Below are positions 13,358 to 21,569 of a stretch of DNA of 29,428 bases, in pieces. Numbering within the stretch: position 1 is the stretch's first letter; each line of letters opens with the position of its first letter. This DNA comes from a virus. The DNA is taken from the IMG/VR virus record IMGVR_UViG_3300033995_000064, positions 1 through 29,428 of that record; one strand, given 5' to 3'. The translations under genes and the position numbers were made by a program. The notes under the pieces are model-generated. The model was not told the origin of the DNA. It did no database searches and saw only the letters and a program-made list of their open reading frames with translations.

Positions 13358-13915
13358 TTATACAGTAACGATAGAAGCAGTACCGAAAACGTCTCCTGCG
13401 CCACCTGCAAGACCTGCCTCGTTTGAGCAGTCAAGTAGATTAGCGTAGAGTTTTTCAGTTCCTACGAATGTAAGCGTGTAGCCGTTCAAATCACCCATTG
13501 CAGTACCATTCGATACGTTTGCAGTAGTGATTTCCATTCCGTGTTCTAAACCTGCAAGGAAGAATTGGTTATTGCGGTTCTTAACAACAATGTGAGGACG
13601 TCCGTAAGCCATCAACTTAACGTTTTTGTGCGTTGTAGCATCTTGTTTTTTAAGTGTGACGGTAAGCGTCTGCTCTGCGAATGTAGTGCCATTCTCGCGG
13701 CTTGAGTTATATACTTGGTCAAAAGAGTTTGTTCCTTTGAGTTCGTATTTGTATAGATTAGTAACGTTAGCGATTGTATCGATGGTATCAGTACCAGCTA
13801 CATAAGCAACGTCAGCGGAAGAGAAGTCTCCGTAATTAATAAAGTAGATAGCGTCGATACCACCTACTGCGTCTTTACATACTTCTAAACGACCATTTGC
13901 GACTTCACAAGACAT
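13358..13915 (-). CDS. probable major tail (tube) protein, 185 aa
   Basis: The product starts MSCEVANGRLEVCKDAVGG and shows an alternating beta pattern with LTVTLKKQDATTHKNVKLMA and the pair FFLAGLEHGMEIT and LNGYTLTFVGTEK. This matches a family I associate with major tail proteins of Bacteroidetes siphoviruses and has the usual length for a tube subunit. It follows the major capsid gene but is flanked by strong terminators on both sides, which suits an abundant protein with its own expression level. Head decoration is the alternative. Two Cys near the N-terminus (C3, C13) may be incidental. Confidence 0.62.
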   Translation of the reverse strand: MSCEVANGRLEVCKDAVGGIDAIYFINYGDFSSADVAYVAGTDTIDTIANVTNLYKYELKGTNSFDQVYNSSRENGTTFAEQTLTVTLKKQDATTHKNVKLMAYGRPHIVVKNRNNQFFLAGLEHGMEITTANVSNGTAMGDLNGYTLTFVGTEKLYANLLDCSNEAGLAGGAGDVFGTASIVTV

Positions 13916-13937
13916 ATTTTTAGATTTTAAATGTTAT

Positions 13938-13962
13938 AAAAAAGGGAGGGACTTGCCCTCCC
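13938..13962 (-). terminator. strong intrinsic terminator after the capsid gene
   Basis: On the minus strand GGGAGGG pairs perfectly with CCCTCCC around a five-base loop, followed by TTTTTT. It sits 24 bases after the major capsid stop and before the tail-tube candidate. No consensus promoter is visible between them, so downstream expression must come from read-through, a phage-specific promoter or processing. Confidence 0.9.
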
Positions 13963-13985
13963 CTGTAGTTTAAGTTAAGCTAATA

Positions 13986-14936
13986 TTAGTTAGCAGAGTT
14001 TGTGATTCCGTAAGTAACAACATCGGAAGCAAAACCGTATTTAGCATCAGCAGTAAAGCGCATAATGACACGAACGTTTTGCGAACCATCAAGGTCACCC
14101 ATATCCAAAACTTTAACTTCGTTCATATCGTTCAACAAACCAGTTGCGAAGTAAAGGTTAGATTTTTGTGTAAGCAATGCAGTGTTGTTAGCAAGACCGT
14201 TAGCCATAAATACACGAACACCATCAAAGTAAACATCACCTAAAGTTTGGTTTGTACCTTTGTTGTCGTAACCGTTAGCACCTACACCTGAAGCAGCGAA
14301 GCCACCCAATGCACGAACATAAGCACGATAGATGTTAGAAGAAACGTAGAGTGTCAAGTCTTCTTTACCATAAAGGGCAGCAGGACAAGCGTCAACGATT
14401 TTACCAAGCTCTGTGATTACGTTAGCAGCAGTAACAGTAGTACCTGCAACTTCTTGAGCAGATGGCAAAGCAGCATCAGTAGTCAATTGTGTCATAATAC
14501 CTGCGAACTGACCTGCAGTTGCGTTAACACCTTGCCAAATTGAAGTCTCCATGCCTGCGGCAACTTTCTCGGCAGCGTGTGCGATTAAGAAGTCAGCGAA
14601 AGATTTAGGAAGAACGTCAAATGCAGAGTAACCCATTTGAATGGCATCCCAATCCGATCTAAAGTCTGACTTACACAATTGTAACGCAACTTGGAAGCTC
14701 TCGGGCTGTAATATCTTCTCCGTCAACGTGATAGTAGACGTAGGGTCAAAATCACAAGTAGCGTTTTTGATGATGTCATCAGTAGCAACACGCTTGATTA
14801 CTTGCTTGTATTTGACGTTAGGCATAATTGTGATACCGCCTTTGTCAAGGGTTGGAGCAGACAATAAAGCTGCTGCAATGTACTTACCTGCGAACTCGCC
14901 TGCGTAAGTAGTAGTGATTGAAGTTGTTGTTGGCAT
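13986..14936 (-). CDS. major capsid protein, HK97-fold, 316 aa
   Basis: Length and pattern fit a HK97-like capsid subunit: a flexible N-terminus (MPTTTSITTTYAGEFAGKYI), an E-loop-like region near 45-75, a long helix around DFLIAHAAEKVAAGMETSIW at 114-133, A-domain LTLYVSSNIYRAYVRALGG and a final beta region RVIMRFTADAKYGFASDVVT. The scaffold-like protein and prohead protease are just upstream, and a strong terminator follows immediately, as expected for the most abundant virion protein. No AACGTTAT box is present, but AAACGAAGA precedes the ATG. Annotation rests on fold pattern and gene context. Confidence 0.85.
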   Translation of the reverse strand: MPTTTSITTTYAGEFAGKYIAAALLSAPTLDKGGITIMPNVKYKQVIKRVATDDIIKNATCDFDPTSTITLTEKILQPESFQVALQLCKSDFRSDWDAIQMGYSAFDVLPKSFADFLIAHAAEKVAAGMETSIWQGVNATAGQFAGIMTQLTTDAALPSAQEVAGTTVTAANVITELGKIVDACPAALYGKEDLTLYVSSNIYRAYVRALGGFAASGVGANGYDNKGTNQTLGDVYFDGVRVFMANGLANNTALLTQKSNLYFATGLLNDMNEVKVLDMGDLDGSQNVRVIMRFTADAKYGFASDVVTYGITNSAN

Positions 14937-14957
14937 TTCTTCGTTTAAATTAAGTTA

Positions 14958-15560
14958 TTAAATGTTATTGAATTTTTCAAGGATTGAATCCATTGTAGAA
15001 CGGCTGCGGTTTTTAGCAACACGGAACGCTTCTACTTTAGTTTCGTTTTCAGGGTTGAATGAAATAGGTTTAGGCTCTTCGCTCAATTCAACTGGTGCGA
15101 CTTCTTCTGCAACTTCAGTTTTTGACAAAGCGATTTGTGCTTTCAACTCTTCGTTTTCTTTTTTCAAGGCTTCGATTTCGCTAAAGAAAGATTCTTTAGT
15201 TACTGATTCGATGATTTTCTTTGCAGTAGGTGCAGCAGGCTCTTGTGCCATTTCTTCTTCAGCAGGCATTTCAGCTTCAGGAGCTTCAACTTCTACCTCT
15301 ACTTCTGCTTCAGCAGCTTCACGGATGTCAGCGATAACACCTTCTTCGATAACTACCAAGATGCGACCATCTTCGAGTTCGTAGTCACCTACAGGAAGAG
15401 CGATGCGTTGTTCGTCTTCAGTTAGGATAAACACAGGTTGACCTGCTTCGAATACTTCTGCTTCAAGCATAGATACACCATCAGTAAGGCGCATAGTTTC
15501 CAACTTCACTTCCATTCCAAGAAGTGTACGGACTTTGTTTAAGATTGATTTTTCGTTCAT
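14958..15560 (-). CDS. capsid scaffold-like protein, acidic with coiled coil, 200 aa
   Basis: The N-terminal 80 residues form a small beta domain (LPVGDYELEDGRILVVIEEG). Next comes a very acidic Glu/Ala/Val/Pro-rich linker (about 81-110), a coiled coil (FFSEIEALKKENEELKAQIA at 125-144), a second acidic linker and a basic C-terminal helix (KVEAFRVAKNRSRSTMDSIL) that could dock on the capsid protein. This is typical scaffold architecture and lies directly upstream of the capsid gene, as scaffolds do. The N-terminal beta domain is unusual for a simple scaffold and may remain in the virion. Confidence 0.7.
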   Translation of the reverse strand: MNEKSILNKVRTLLGMEVKLETMRLTDGVSMLEAEVFEAGQPVFILTEDEQRIALPVGDYELEDGRILVVIEEGVIADIREAAEAEVEVEVEAPEAEMPAEEEMAQEPAAPTAKKIIESVTKESFFSEIEALKKENEELKAQIALSKTEVAEEVAPVELSEEPKPISFNPENETKVEAFRVAKNRSRSTMDSILEKFNNI

Positions 15561-15570
15561 TTGTTTTTAT

Positions 15571-16020
15571 TTATTCGTTTTCCCAAGAGTAAGAATTCAA
15601 TGCACTAACGGCAGCTTCCACATCAAAATAAAGTTTGTCGACTGCTGAATAATTTGGAATTGATTTCGGGTCTATACCTAAATCTTTTGCTTGCTTGTCA
15701 ATTTTTTCAAACATACTACCATACTTTAAAAGCGTTTTATTTGAAGAAGCAATTAACTTTTCTCCATTTGCATTTACTTTATCAGCACTTGCACTTGCAG
15801 CAGCAATCATTTTTTGAGCCTCTACTTTAACTTTGGCGATAGCATCGTCAGCAGCTTTGTATTTCGCTCTTTCATCAACGAGAGACTTAATCATAGCCTC
15901 CATATCTCCTTTGGCTTTAGCCAAATCTTCGGCAGCACCCAACTCAATTTTGTGAGCAGATAACTCAAGTGCTTTGTTGGCTTCCGCCATTCTCGCCATT
16001 ACTGATTTCATTGTGTTCAT
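15571..16020 (-). CDS. helical head-region protein with KHEVEL-like motif, 149 aa
   Basis: Residues about 1-120 are almost entirely charged/alanine helix (AEANKALELSAHKIELGAAE, then VKVEAQKMIAAASASADKVN), suggesting a coiled coil. The C-terminus holds QAKDLGIDPKSIPNYSAVDK. The 125-aa protein at 16259-16636 has the same order: a (L)(A/S).H.(V/I)E(L/F) motif early, and LAKEIGVNVDNIQ late, so the two look like distant paralogs. The start has AACGTTAT six bases upstream. A role in head assembly is likely from position; enzymatic motifs are absent. Confidence 0.68.
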   Translation of the reverse strand: MNTMKSVMARMAEANKALELSAHKIELGAAEDLAKAKGDMEAMIKSLVDERAKYKAADDAIAKVKVEAQKMIAAASASADKVNANGEKLIASSNKTLLKYGSMFEKIDKQAKDLGIDPKSIPNYSAVDKLYFDVEAAVSALNSYSWENE

Positions 16021-16026
16021 ATGTAT

Positions 16027-16034
16027 ATAACGTT
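16027..16034 (-). promoter_or_regulatory. AACGTTAT box six bases before ATG (149-aa gene)
   Basis: AACGTTAT, ATACAT, ATG. The sequence further upstream (AAAAACGCAACA, then GTAATCTA) is also shared with the 17224 box. Confidence 0.6.
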
Positions 16035-16056
16035 TTATAGATTACTTGTTGCGTTT

Positions 16057-16257
16057 TTATCCGTTTTGACGTACGATAGTTCTAACTCCGCTTACTTCAG
16101 TTCTCGTAACCGTATCTCCTGTTCCTTCCGTCTTTCCGATGCCTTGTGCCTCTAAACTTCCGTCACAACATTTAGTTGAGTATTTTCCGTCTGCGCATAG
16201 GCAACCACGTCTTGAACCTTGACGAGGACTTGCTTTACTTGGTGTTTTGAATTTCAT
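16057..16257 (-). CDS. small Cys-rich protein, 66 aa
   Basis: After a basic N-terminus (KFKTPSKASPRQGSRR) comes GCLCADGKYSTKCCDGSL with four Cys (C19, C21, C30, C31), a compact metal- or disulfide-type knuckle, then AQGIGKTEG and a Thr/Val tail. I recall this CLC.DG.YS..CCDG pattern in small proteins of Bacteroidetes phage head clusters, without known function. Position between two helical head proteins suggests a minor virion or assembly component. Confidence 0.68.
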   Translation of the reverse strand: MKFKTPSKASPRQGSRRGCLCADGKYSTKCCDGSLEAQGIGKTEGTGDTVTRTEVSGVRTIVRQNG

Positions 16258-16258
16258 A

Positions 16259-16636
16259 TTATAATGCTTTTAATTTAGTAGATAATGATTTATATTGATT
16301 TACATCTTTTATAGCCAGTTTCATATCTTTTAGTTCTTGAATATTATCCACATTAACACCTATTTCTTTAGCAAGCTGCTCATATTTATTAATTACTTTT
16401 GGCATTTCATTTGACAATTTAACTGCTTCTTCTATTTTATCAGTCAGCATTCTAATCTCTTTACTAATAGAAGAGTATTTAGAATTAATTGTATCAGTCA
16501 AACCATAATACTTATTGATTAATTGTTTTGAATCATCTGCAATACTGAACTCTACTTCGTGTTTAGCGAGTTCTACACCTTTAATCTCTGCTGCGTTACG
16601 CTCCATTTGAGCGATTTTGTTTAGGATATTGTTCAT
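16259..16636 (-). CDS. helical head-region protein, paralog-like to the 149-aa protein, 125 aa
   Basis: The product starts MNNILNKIAQMERNAAEIKG, then LAKHEVEFSIADD, a long helical middle (SISKEIRMLTDKIEEAVKLS) and LAKEIGVNVDNIQELKDMK near the C-terminus. The LAKHEVE segment is the same as in the prohead protease upstream and resembles SAHKIEL in the 149-aa protein. No catalytic residues are evident. It probably acts in head assembly, perhaps as an internal or scaffolding factor. One base separates it from the 66-aa gene. Confidence 0.68.
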   Translation of the reverse strand: MNNILNKIAQMERNAAEIKGVELAKHEVEFSIADDSKQLINKYYGLTDTINSKYSSISKEIRMLTDKIEEAVKLSNEMPKVINKYEQLAKEIGVNVDNIQELKDMKLAIKDVNQYKSLSTKLKAL

Positions 16637-16641
16637 CGTTT

Positions 16642-17217
16642 TTATTTTAATAAGTCTTTAAGTTGTTCTATGATTGCGTGTTTTTCTTGCTCCTCACGAG
16701 GTGAATCAGGCATCTTGTCAGCGAAGTATCCCTCAATTGAGAATCCTTTTACCTTGCCTTCCTTGACATCGTTCCATACCTCATCGTTGTCTACCTTCAT
16801 AGAAATCATCCACGTTCCTTTTGGTAGGTTGAATCCGTACAACTGGCTCTTGTCCATCTTTTCGTCTTCGATTAGCCACGATTCTACTACGCTCATTCCT
16901 TTGATAGCGTCTTTGTGTTCGTAGGTAGCGTTGTTTTGATTGCCTTTCTTGAAGAATAACTCCATAGCTTTACGCACGGTGTCTTCGGAAAAGTAGATAT
17001 AGAACTCTTCTTCTTTGTTTCTGCGGTAAATTTTCTTGTTCGGGATAAGCGCAGCACCCATTAGGATACGTTTCTCGGTGTCAATTTCTTTGAGTTCAAC
17101 TTCGTGTTTTGCTAACGCTACAAAGTTCTCTTCTATGGCAGGTGATTCTACCACGGATACCGCATTGATACCGCTTTGGAAGTCTTTTTCGTCAATGATT
17201 AGTTCTAATACATTCAT
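16642..17217 (-). CDS. prohead protease, XkdF-like (S78-type), 191 aa
   Basis: Prohead proteases trim scaffold and capsid proteins during maturation. Diagnostic stretches are GINAVSVVESPAIEENF near 16-32, TYEHKD (His candidate) near 98-103, VVESWLIEDEKMDKS, GTWMISMKVDNDEVWNDVK, and GKVKGFSIEGYFADK with the predicted catalytic Ser. The order and length match the XkdF-like serine protease domain without its portal-associated fusions. The tail, EEQEKHAIIEQLKDLLK, is helical. Capsid and scaffold-like genes downstream support the call. The start has the AACGTTAT box. Confidence 0.82.
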   Translation of the reverse strand: MNVLELIIDEKDFQSGINAVSVVESPAIEENFVALAKHEVELKEIDTEKRILMGAALIPNKKIYRRNKEEEFYIYFSEDTVRKAMELFFKKGNQNNATYEHKDAIKGMSVVESWLIEDEKMDKSQLYGFNLPKGTWMISMKVDNDEVWNDVKEGKVKGFSIEGYFADKMPDSPREEQEKHAIIEQLKDLLK

Positions 17218-17223
17218 AATAAA

Positions 17224-17231
17224 ATAACGTT
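17224..17231 (-). promoter_or_regulatory. AACGTTAT box six bases before ATG (prohead protease)
   Basis: AACGTTAT, TTTATT, ATG. Upstream AAAAACGCAACA and GTAACCTA blocks mirror those before the 149-aa gene. Confidence 0.6.
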
Positions 17232-17237
17232 TTTAGG

Positions 17238-19163
17238 TTACAATGTTGCGTTTTTAATTCTATTGCGGTCAAGTGCCTGTGCAGAAGTTACCTCACCACT
17301 CACGACATACGCTTGAATTGGTTGTTGTTGTATTTGCGCAAGCTGATTCATTCCTGAATTGCCTACGACATTGAATGACGGAGACATCACACCACCACCA
17401 CCTGATGGAGAATTCAAAGAAGATTCACCACCACCACTACCGCCAAATTTAGCAGCAGCAATTTTAGCAATACCTGCCGCACCAAAAGCAGCAGTTAAAC
17501 TCGCCTGAATAGCAGGATAAGCAGGCATCACCGCAGTAATAGGTGATTTTTGTGCAGTCTTCCAAGCCTCGATTGTACCTTCAATCGTTGCGATAGTAGA
17601 TGAAGCAATCTTTGCAGCCTTATCTATGTTGAAAGCAGCCTTTGCTTGACGCTCATTACGCTGACCGAACAATTCAGTAATGCTTGAAATTAAAGCTAAC
17701 GAATCTTGTGCCAATGCAACCTTCTGATCATTTACCGTCTTGATATCTTCGAGGTCTTTTTTGAGCATTTCATCGTCTTTGCGTTCTTGCTCTTTTCGCA
17801 ATTGCTCCTCAAGTTGTGCTTGCTGAATGTCTAACGCTTGCTTTTGTTCGTTGTAAGCAATCTCTGCATCTAATCTTGCTTGAGTTCCTTCTTTATGGAT
17901 GTCAATTTGCTCTTGTAATCTTGCCAGTTGCAACTCACGTTCCTGCTTTGAGATATCAATGAGCTTTTGAATTTTCCTGTCTTCTTCTTTGATAAACTCT
18001 GCCTCTGCTTTTTGACGTTCTATGCTTAAAGTTACTTCGCTCTCGGTTCGTGCTTTAACAAGTTCGTCTGCCTCTCGTTGCAATGCAAGGTCATTTGCTA
18101 ACTGCTCGGAGCGTAGTCCTTGAATCTGTGCTAAAACTCCTTCTTTGTTGGCAAGTGCTTCAGTAAGTGCTACCTGATTCTCTACGGTCTTGCTCTTGTT
18201 GTATTCCATTTGAGCTGCCTGAATCTGCAAACCTGCTTGTGCAAGCATTGCCTTCTCTTGTTGGTCTAATACATCTTTGAGTTTGTTGTTCGCAGCAATC
18301 CTTTCAGGTATAGAGTTACGTTCTTCGTCACGAATTTGACGTAGAGTCTCTGCTTGTCTATCGTAAATCTCAACGAGTCTACCTTGTTGGGCAGCAGCCA
18401 CCGCAGCGTTGTTGCGTGCGTCAACTAATGCGCTTGCTTGTTCATAGGCAGCAGTTACCGAAATTTTGCTCAAGTTTTGAATTGCCTTTCCTCCGAAATC
18501 TATTACCTCCGTTGCAGCCTCAACAAAGTTTTCTGCGATATCTTTTCCTGATTTAATAAAGTCTTTCCCTACTTGGTCAATGTCCTTTTGAGTGGCTTTG
18601 ATATTCTTACGCAGTTCCTTTATCGTCTTTGGATCTTTGTCTCCCAAGAATGATTTCTCCCAAGCTAACTGAAGTTCTTGAACACCTAATTTAATGCCAT
18701 AGAAAGCAAGTTTTAGAGGAGTGAGTGCGATGTTTAATAATCCACCCATCACTTTACCTAACGCATTGAAGCCACCAGTTGATTCATAAGCAGCCTTTGC
18801 AGCGTTCACCAATGCACCTACGGTTTGATTGAATAGGATAGATAGGGTTTCCATAATCTTTTGGAATCCACTTGCCGTCTCACCACTTGATTCAAATGCA
18901 GATTTTAATCCTGCTAATGCTCCAATGATTAAACCGATACCTGCACCCTTGAGTGCCATACCTAAACCTTTGGCAGCAGAACTGATTTTCTTAAAGCCTT
19001 TAGATGCACCATCAGCGGCATCGTCCGTCTTTTTGACCTCCTTGTTTAACCTCTTAACGCTATCGGTTGAGTCATCAATATTATCAGCAACTTTCTTAAA
19101 GTCTTTTGCTGCTTCGTCTGCGTTTGATTCAACGTCAATCTTAATTTTTCTTGTCTCTGCCAT
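17238..19163 (-). CDS. tail tape measure protein, 641 aa
   Basis: The tape measure sets tail length and is threaded through the tube. The N-terminus is charged helix, followed by a hydrophobic Gly/Ala segment around 65-92 (GMALKGAGIGLIIGALAGL), amphipathic helices, and a very long Gln/Glu/Ala coiled coil about 220-480. A second hydrophobic Ala/Pro-rich region around 540-580 precedes a Gly/Ser-rich SGGGESSLNSPSGGGGVMSP stretch. By the usual roughly 0.15 nm per residue, the tail would be near 95 nm, fitting a siphovirus. It overlaps the 54-aa gene by 23 bases. Unusually, it sits before rather than after the capsid genes. Confidence 0.88.
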   Translation of the reverse strand: MAETRKIKIDVESNADEAAKDFKKVADNIDDSTDSVKRLNKEVKKTDDAADGASKGFKKISSAAKGLGMALKGAGIGLIIGALAGLKSAFESSGETASGFQKIMETLSILFNQTVGALVNAAKAAYESTGGFNALGKVMGGLLNIALTPLKLAFYGIKLGVQELQLAWEKSFLGDKDPKTIKELRKNIKATQKDIDQVGKDFIKSGKDIAENFVEAATEVIDFGGKAIQNLSKISVTAAYEQASALVDARNNAAVAAAQQGRLVEIYDRQAETLRQIRDEERNSIPERIAANNKLKDVLDQQEKAMLAQAGLQIQAAQMEYNKSKTVENQVALTEALANKEGVLAQIQGLRSEQLANDLALQREADELVKARTESEVTLSIERQKAEAEFIKEEDRKIQKLIDISKQERELQLARLQEQIDIHKEGTQARLDAEIAYNEQKQALDIQQAQLEEQLRKEQERKDDEMLKKDLEDIKTVNDQKVALAQDSLALISSITELFGQRNERQAKAAFNIDKAAKIASSTIATIEGTIEAWKTAQKSPITAVMPAYPAIQASLTAAFGAAGIAKIAAAKFGGSGGGESSLNSPSGGGGVMSPSFNVVGNSGMNQLAQIQQQPIQAYVVSGEVTSAQALDRNRIKNATL

Positions 19164-19305
19164 TGTATAGTTTTTTTCTTAATTGTTGTTTCCACATTTT
19201 TTTTGTAGAGCTTGTCAGTTCGTGTTTTCCTTTGGCTATGTCAATCAACTCGGATTCTCCGTAGAAGTTGTCAAGTTGTAGCATTGCGATTATTTGCTTT
19301 ATCAT
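19141..19305 (-). CDS. small basic protein between baseplate and tape-measure genes, 54 aa
   Basis: ATG 19305 makes an ATGA overlap with the 755-aa gene stop. The frame runs MIKQIIAMLQLDNFYGESEL through KKMWKQQLRKKLYNG to RDKKN, overlapping the tape-measure start by 23 bases. The C-terminal half is strongly basic. The coupling pattern makes it probably genuine. A small tail chaperone acting on the neighbouring tape measure is possible but unproven. Confidence 0.6.
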   Translation of the reverse strand: MIKQIIAMLQLDNFYGESELIDIAKGKHELTSSTKKMWKQQLRKKLYNGRDKKN

Positions 19306-21569
19306 TGGATTATATAAAAAGATTCAGTTGTTGTGCTTCCGTCTAAATAAGTGTAGGTAACTACAATTGTATAAACCGTTCCTGCTGCGCCACTCGGCAA
19401 ACCTATCGTTAATGATCCGCTCGCAGTCATCGGATTAGGTGAGAAAGTTACGTCAGTATCCGAACAAGTAAAAGATGCTTGTACTGCGTTGTTTGGTAGG
19501 TTAATCAGGTACTTAACGCTTCCACCTTCAGTAGATACTTTCGGATTTGGGTTTGTAGAGTTTACAATCGGTCTAAAATCCAAGATCAACTGCAAGTCTG
19601 CGTCTCCTGTAGTTAGGTTCGTTTTCATCTCGTTGATGATATACCTTCTATCTCTAATTACAAGCCTGTCGTTTAACTGCAACCCCGTCAATAAGCTCAC
19701 AGGTAGTTTAGCTTTGACGCTAATCAAACGCTGCTTTAAATTGTAAAGGTTGTACAGGTAGCTAAAATAGTAATTAGCAAATAGCGTGTTTTGGATAGGG
19801 TAGTCAAGTATCGTGCTTGTTTCAGGTGCAAAGTTGAGAGTAAAGTCCGCGTTATTGTAGAGCAAGTCCTGCCCAAATGGAGTATAGTCTACAACCGTGC
19901 TATGCCCTCCACCATCGTTAGCCCATTTGAAATCGCACTCTTGGTTGCGGTACTGATAAAGCAAAACGGGTTTAGGTATGTATGGTGCAAACTCTGCGTT
20001 AAGTGAGTAACCTACTTGCAGTTGAGTGCCTGTAAATTTCTGCTGAAGTAAATTCTCGAAAGGTACTTCAACTACAAACTCACCGCCGTCATAGTTGTAT
20101 TGATATGTTGTATCTCCGTAAGCCTTGCTAAATGTCTGCGAAAAATACTTGTTGAGTACGCACTCGGAATCTTGGTACTTGAAAGAAATCTTTTTATAGA
20201 GCGGCATCCTTGCGTGTTCAATTGTGTTGACATCAACATATTCGGAAACGTCTACAACTCCTCCTTTTGAATACCAGTCATCTAATGGCTCAACCCAATA
20301 CTCTCCGTCCGTGATTGAATAGACCGTCATATTAAACACCTTGAGAATACCTGCGAAGAAATCTGCTATCTTCATAACAGGTGCGTTTGACGAAAGGTCT
20401 ACTGTAGATGTATAAATAACATTTGATGCAGCAATGGCAACATAATCAGTAAATAAGTTTCCGCTATCGAAATACGTTACCTCGTAGCGCATATTCAAAG
20501 CAATATTGTTTGCTCCTTGACCACGAACCTTAAACGTATAAACTGAATCTAAACCTATGACACTTTGAATTATGTCAAGCAGAAAAGACTGCACGCTCGT
20601 TCCTTGAATTGAGTTCATCAAATTTCCGTTTTGATAGACATCAATGTAGTACGGGTCGGATGACGAAACCGAAGTTACATTTAAACGGATGACGTGATTG
20701 ATTATGTTAGAGTCTATATATTGAACGTGTATAGATTCTTCAGTCGTGTTTACATAATTTGTTAAATCGTATGTAGTAAAAGTAGGAGTTACCGTTGTAA
20801 AATTAATAGTTTGCGCACTTGAGATATTAATAAACTTCTCCTTGCCTTTGTACCATAAAAACAAATCCGTAAACCGCTCATCTTGTAAAAAAGCACCTTG
20901 AAAAGTTATGCCGTACTTGTTTTGTATTTCGTCAAAGATTCTTGCAACTCGTAAGGCAGGAAATAATTCAGTTTTTGTAATTGCTCCTGCGTTAGCGTGT
21001 ATGTTATTATTTGTTGAAGTTCCTGTAGAAGTGTTAGGAATTTGTGCAGTAATGGTTTGTGATTGATACTGCCAAACACGATAGGACGTGATTAAAGGGT
21101 ACTTTACATCGTATGTGTTATTGGCATCCTCAATGCGTGTTAAAACCTCTGCAGCGGTAAACTCGTGAGCATATGCCGTATAGTCTAAATCAGAAAGTAA
21201 GTCCTCACCAAAGGTATCTTTAAGCGTTACACCTTCTCCGTAGAAAGTTAGCTTGTATGAACTCGGCTTGCCATTCGTTAGCGTTGCTCCGTCTAATTGC
21301 ACTTTGCCCTTACGGAAGGTAGTTAGGTTGATTTCTATGTATGCGTCTTTTCGTAGGTTGTTATCCGTTGTGAAATCAATATCCGAATTATACCAATGCT
21401 CAAAGAATACGTTGTTGACATCGGACGCAGGCACGGTGAATCCTTGTGAGAAATCCGTAAACGTCTTTGAGATGTCTTGAACGTTTTGAATAGAGCTTGT
21501 TACCTGTATCTGCTCGTCATTGAATAGCTCAATGCGGTTGCCTTCTATGTAGAGTTGTACCTTTCTCAT
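19302..21569 (-). CDS. large distal-tail / baseplate-hub-like structural protein, 755 aa
   Basis: The N-terminus is beta-rich with a conserved-looking segment (IQNVQDISKTFTDFSQGFTV near 27-46, then FFEHWYNSDIDF) that I recall in large tail proteins of Bacteroidetes phages. The middle alternates beta strands (TINFTTVTPTFTTYDLTNYV) and ends with an LTTGDADLQLILDFRPIV region. The last about 70 residues (NNAVQASFTCSDTDVTFSPN) look like an Ig-like or surface-binding module. Its size, position next to the tape measure and composition suggest the distal tail or baseplate hub. A dedicated enzymatic domain is not apparent. Confidence 0.7.
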   Translation of the reverse strand: MRKVQLYIEGNRIELFNDEQIQVTSSIQNVQDISKTFTDFSQGFTVPASDVNNVFFEHWYNSDIDFTTDNNLRKDAYIEINLTTFRKGKVQLDGATLTNGKPSSYKLTFYGEGVTLKDTFGEDLLSDLDYTAYAHEFTAAEVLTRIEDANNTYDVKYPLITSYRVWQYQSQTITAQIPNTSTGTSTNNNIHANAGAITKTELFPALRVARIFDEIQNKYGITFQGAFLQDERFTDLFLWYKGKEKFINISSAQTINFTTVTPTFTTYDLTNYVNTTEESIHVQYIDSNIINHVIRLNVTSVSSSDPYYIDVYQNGNLMNSIQGTSVQSFLLDIIQSVIGLDSVYTFKVRGQGANNIALNMRYEVTYFDSGNLFTDYVAIAASNVIYTSTVDLSSNAPVMKIADFFAGILKVFNMTVYSITDGEYWVEPLDDWYSKGGVVDVSEYVDVNTIEHARMPLYKKISFKYQDSECVLNKYFSQTFSKAYGDTTYQYNYDGGEFVVEVPFENLLQQKFTGTQLQVGYSLNAEFAPYIPKPVLLYQYRNQECDFKWANDGGGHSTVVDYTPFGQDLLYNNADFTLNFAPETSTILDYPIQNTLFANYYFSYLYNLYNLKQRLISVKAKLPVSLLTGLQLNDRLVIRDRRYIINEMKTNLTTGDADLQLILDFRPIVNSTNPNPKVSTEGGSVKYLINLPNNAVQASFTCSDTDVTFSPNPMTASGSLTIGLPSGAAGTVYTIVVTYTYLDGSTTTESFYIIQ

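Noticed and set aside
14962-15384. 140-codon plus-strand frame opposite the scaffold-like gene
   Set aside because: It is Ser/Ala low complexity produced by the complement of the Glu/Ala-rich linker, with no start signal or operon partner.
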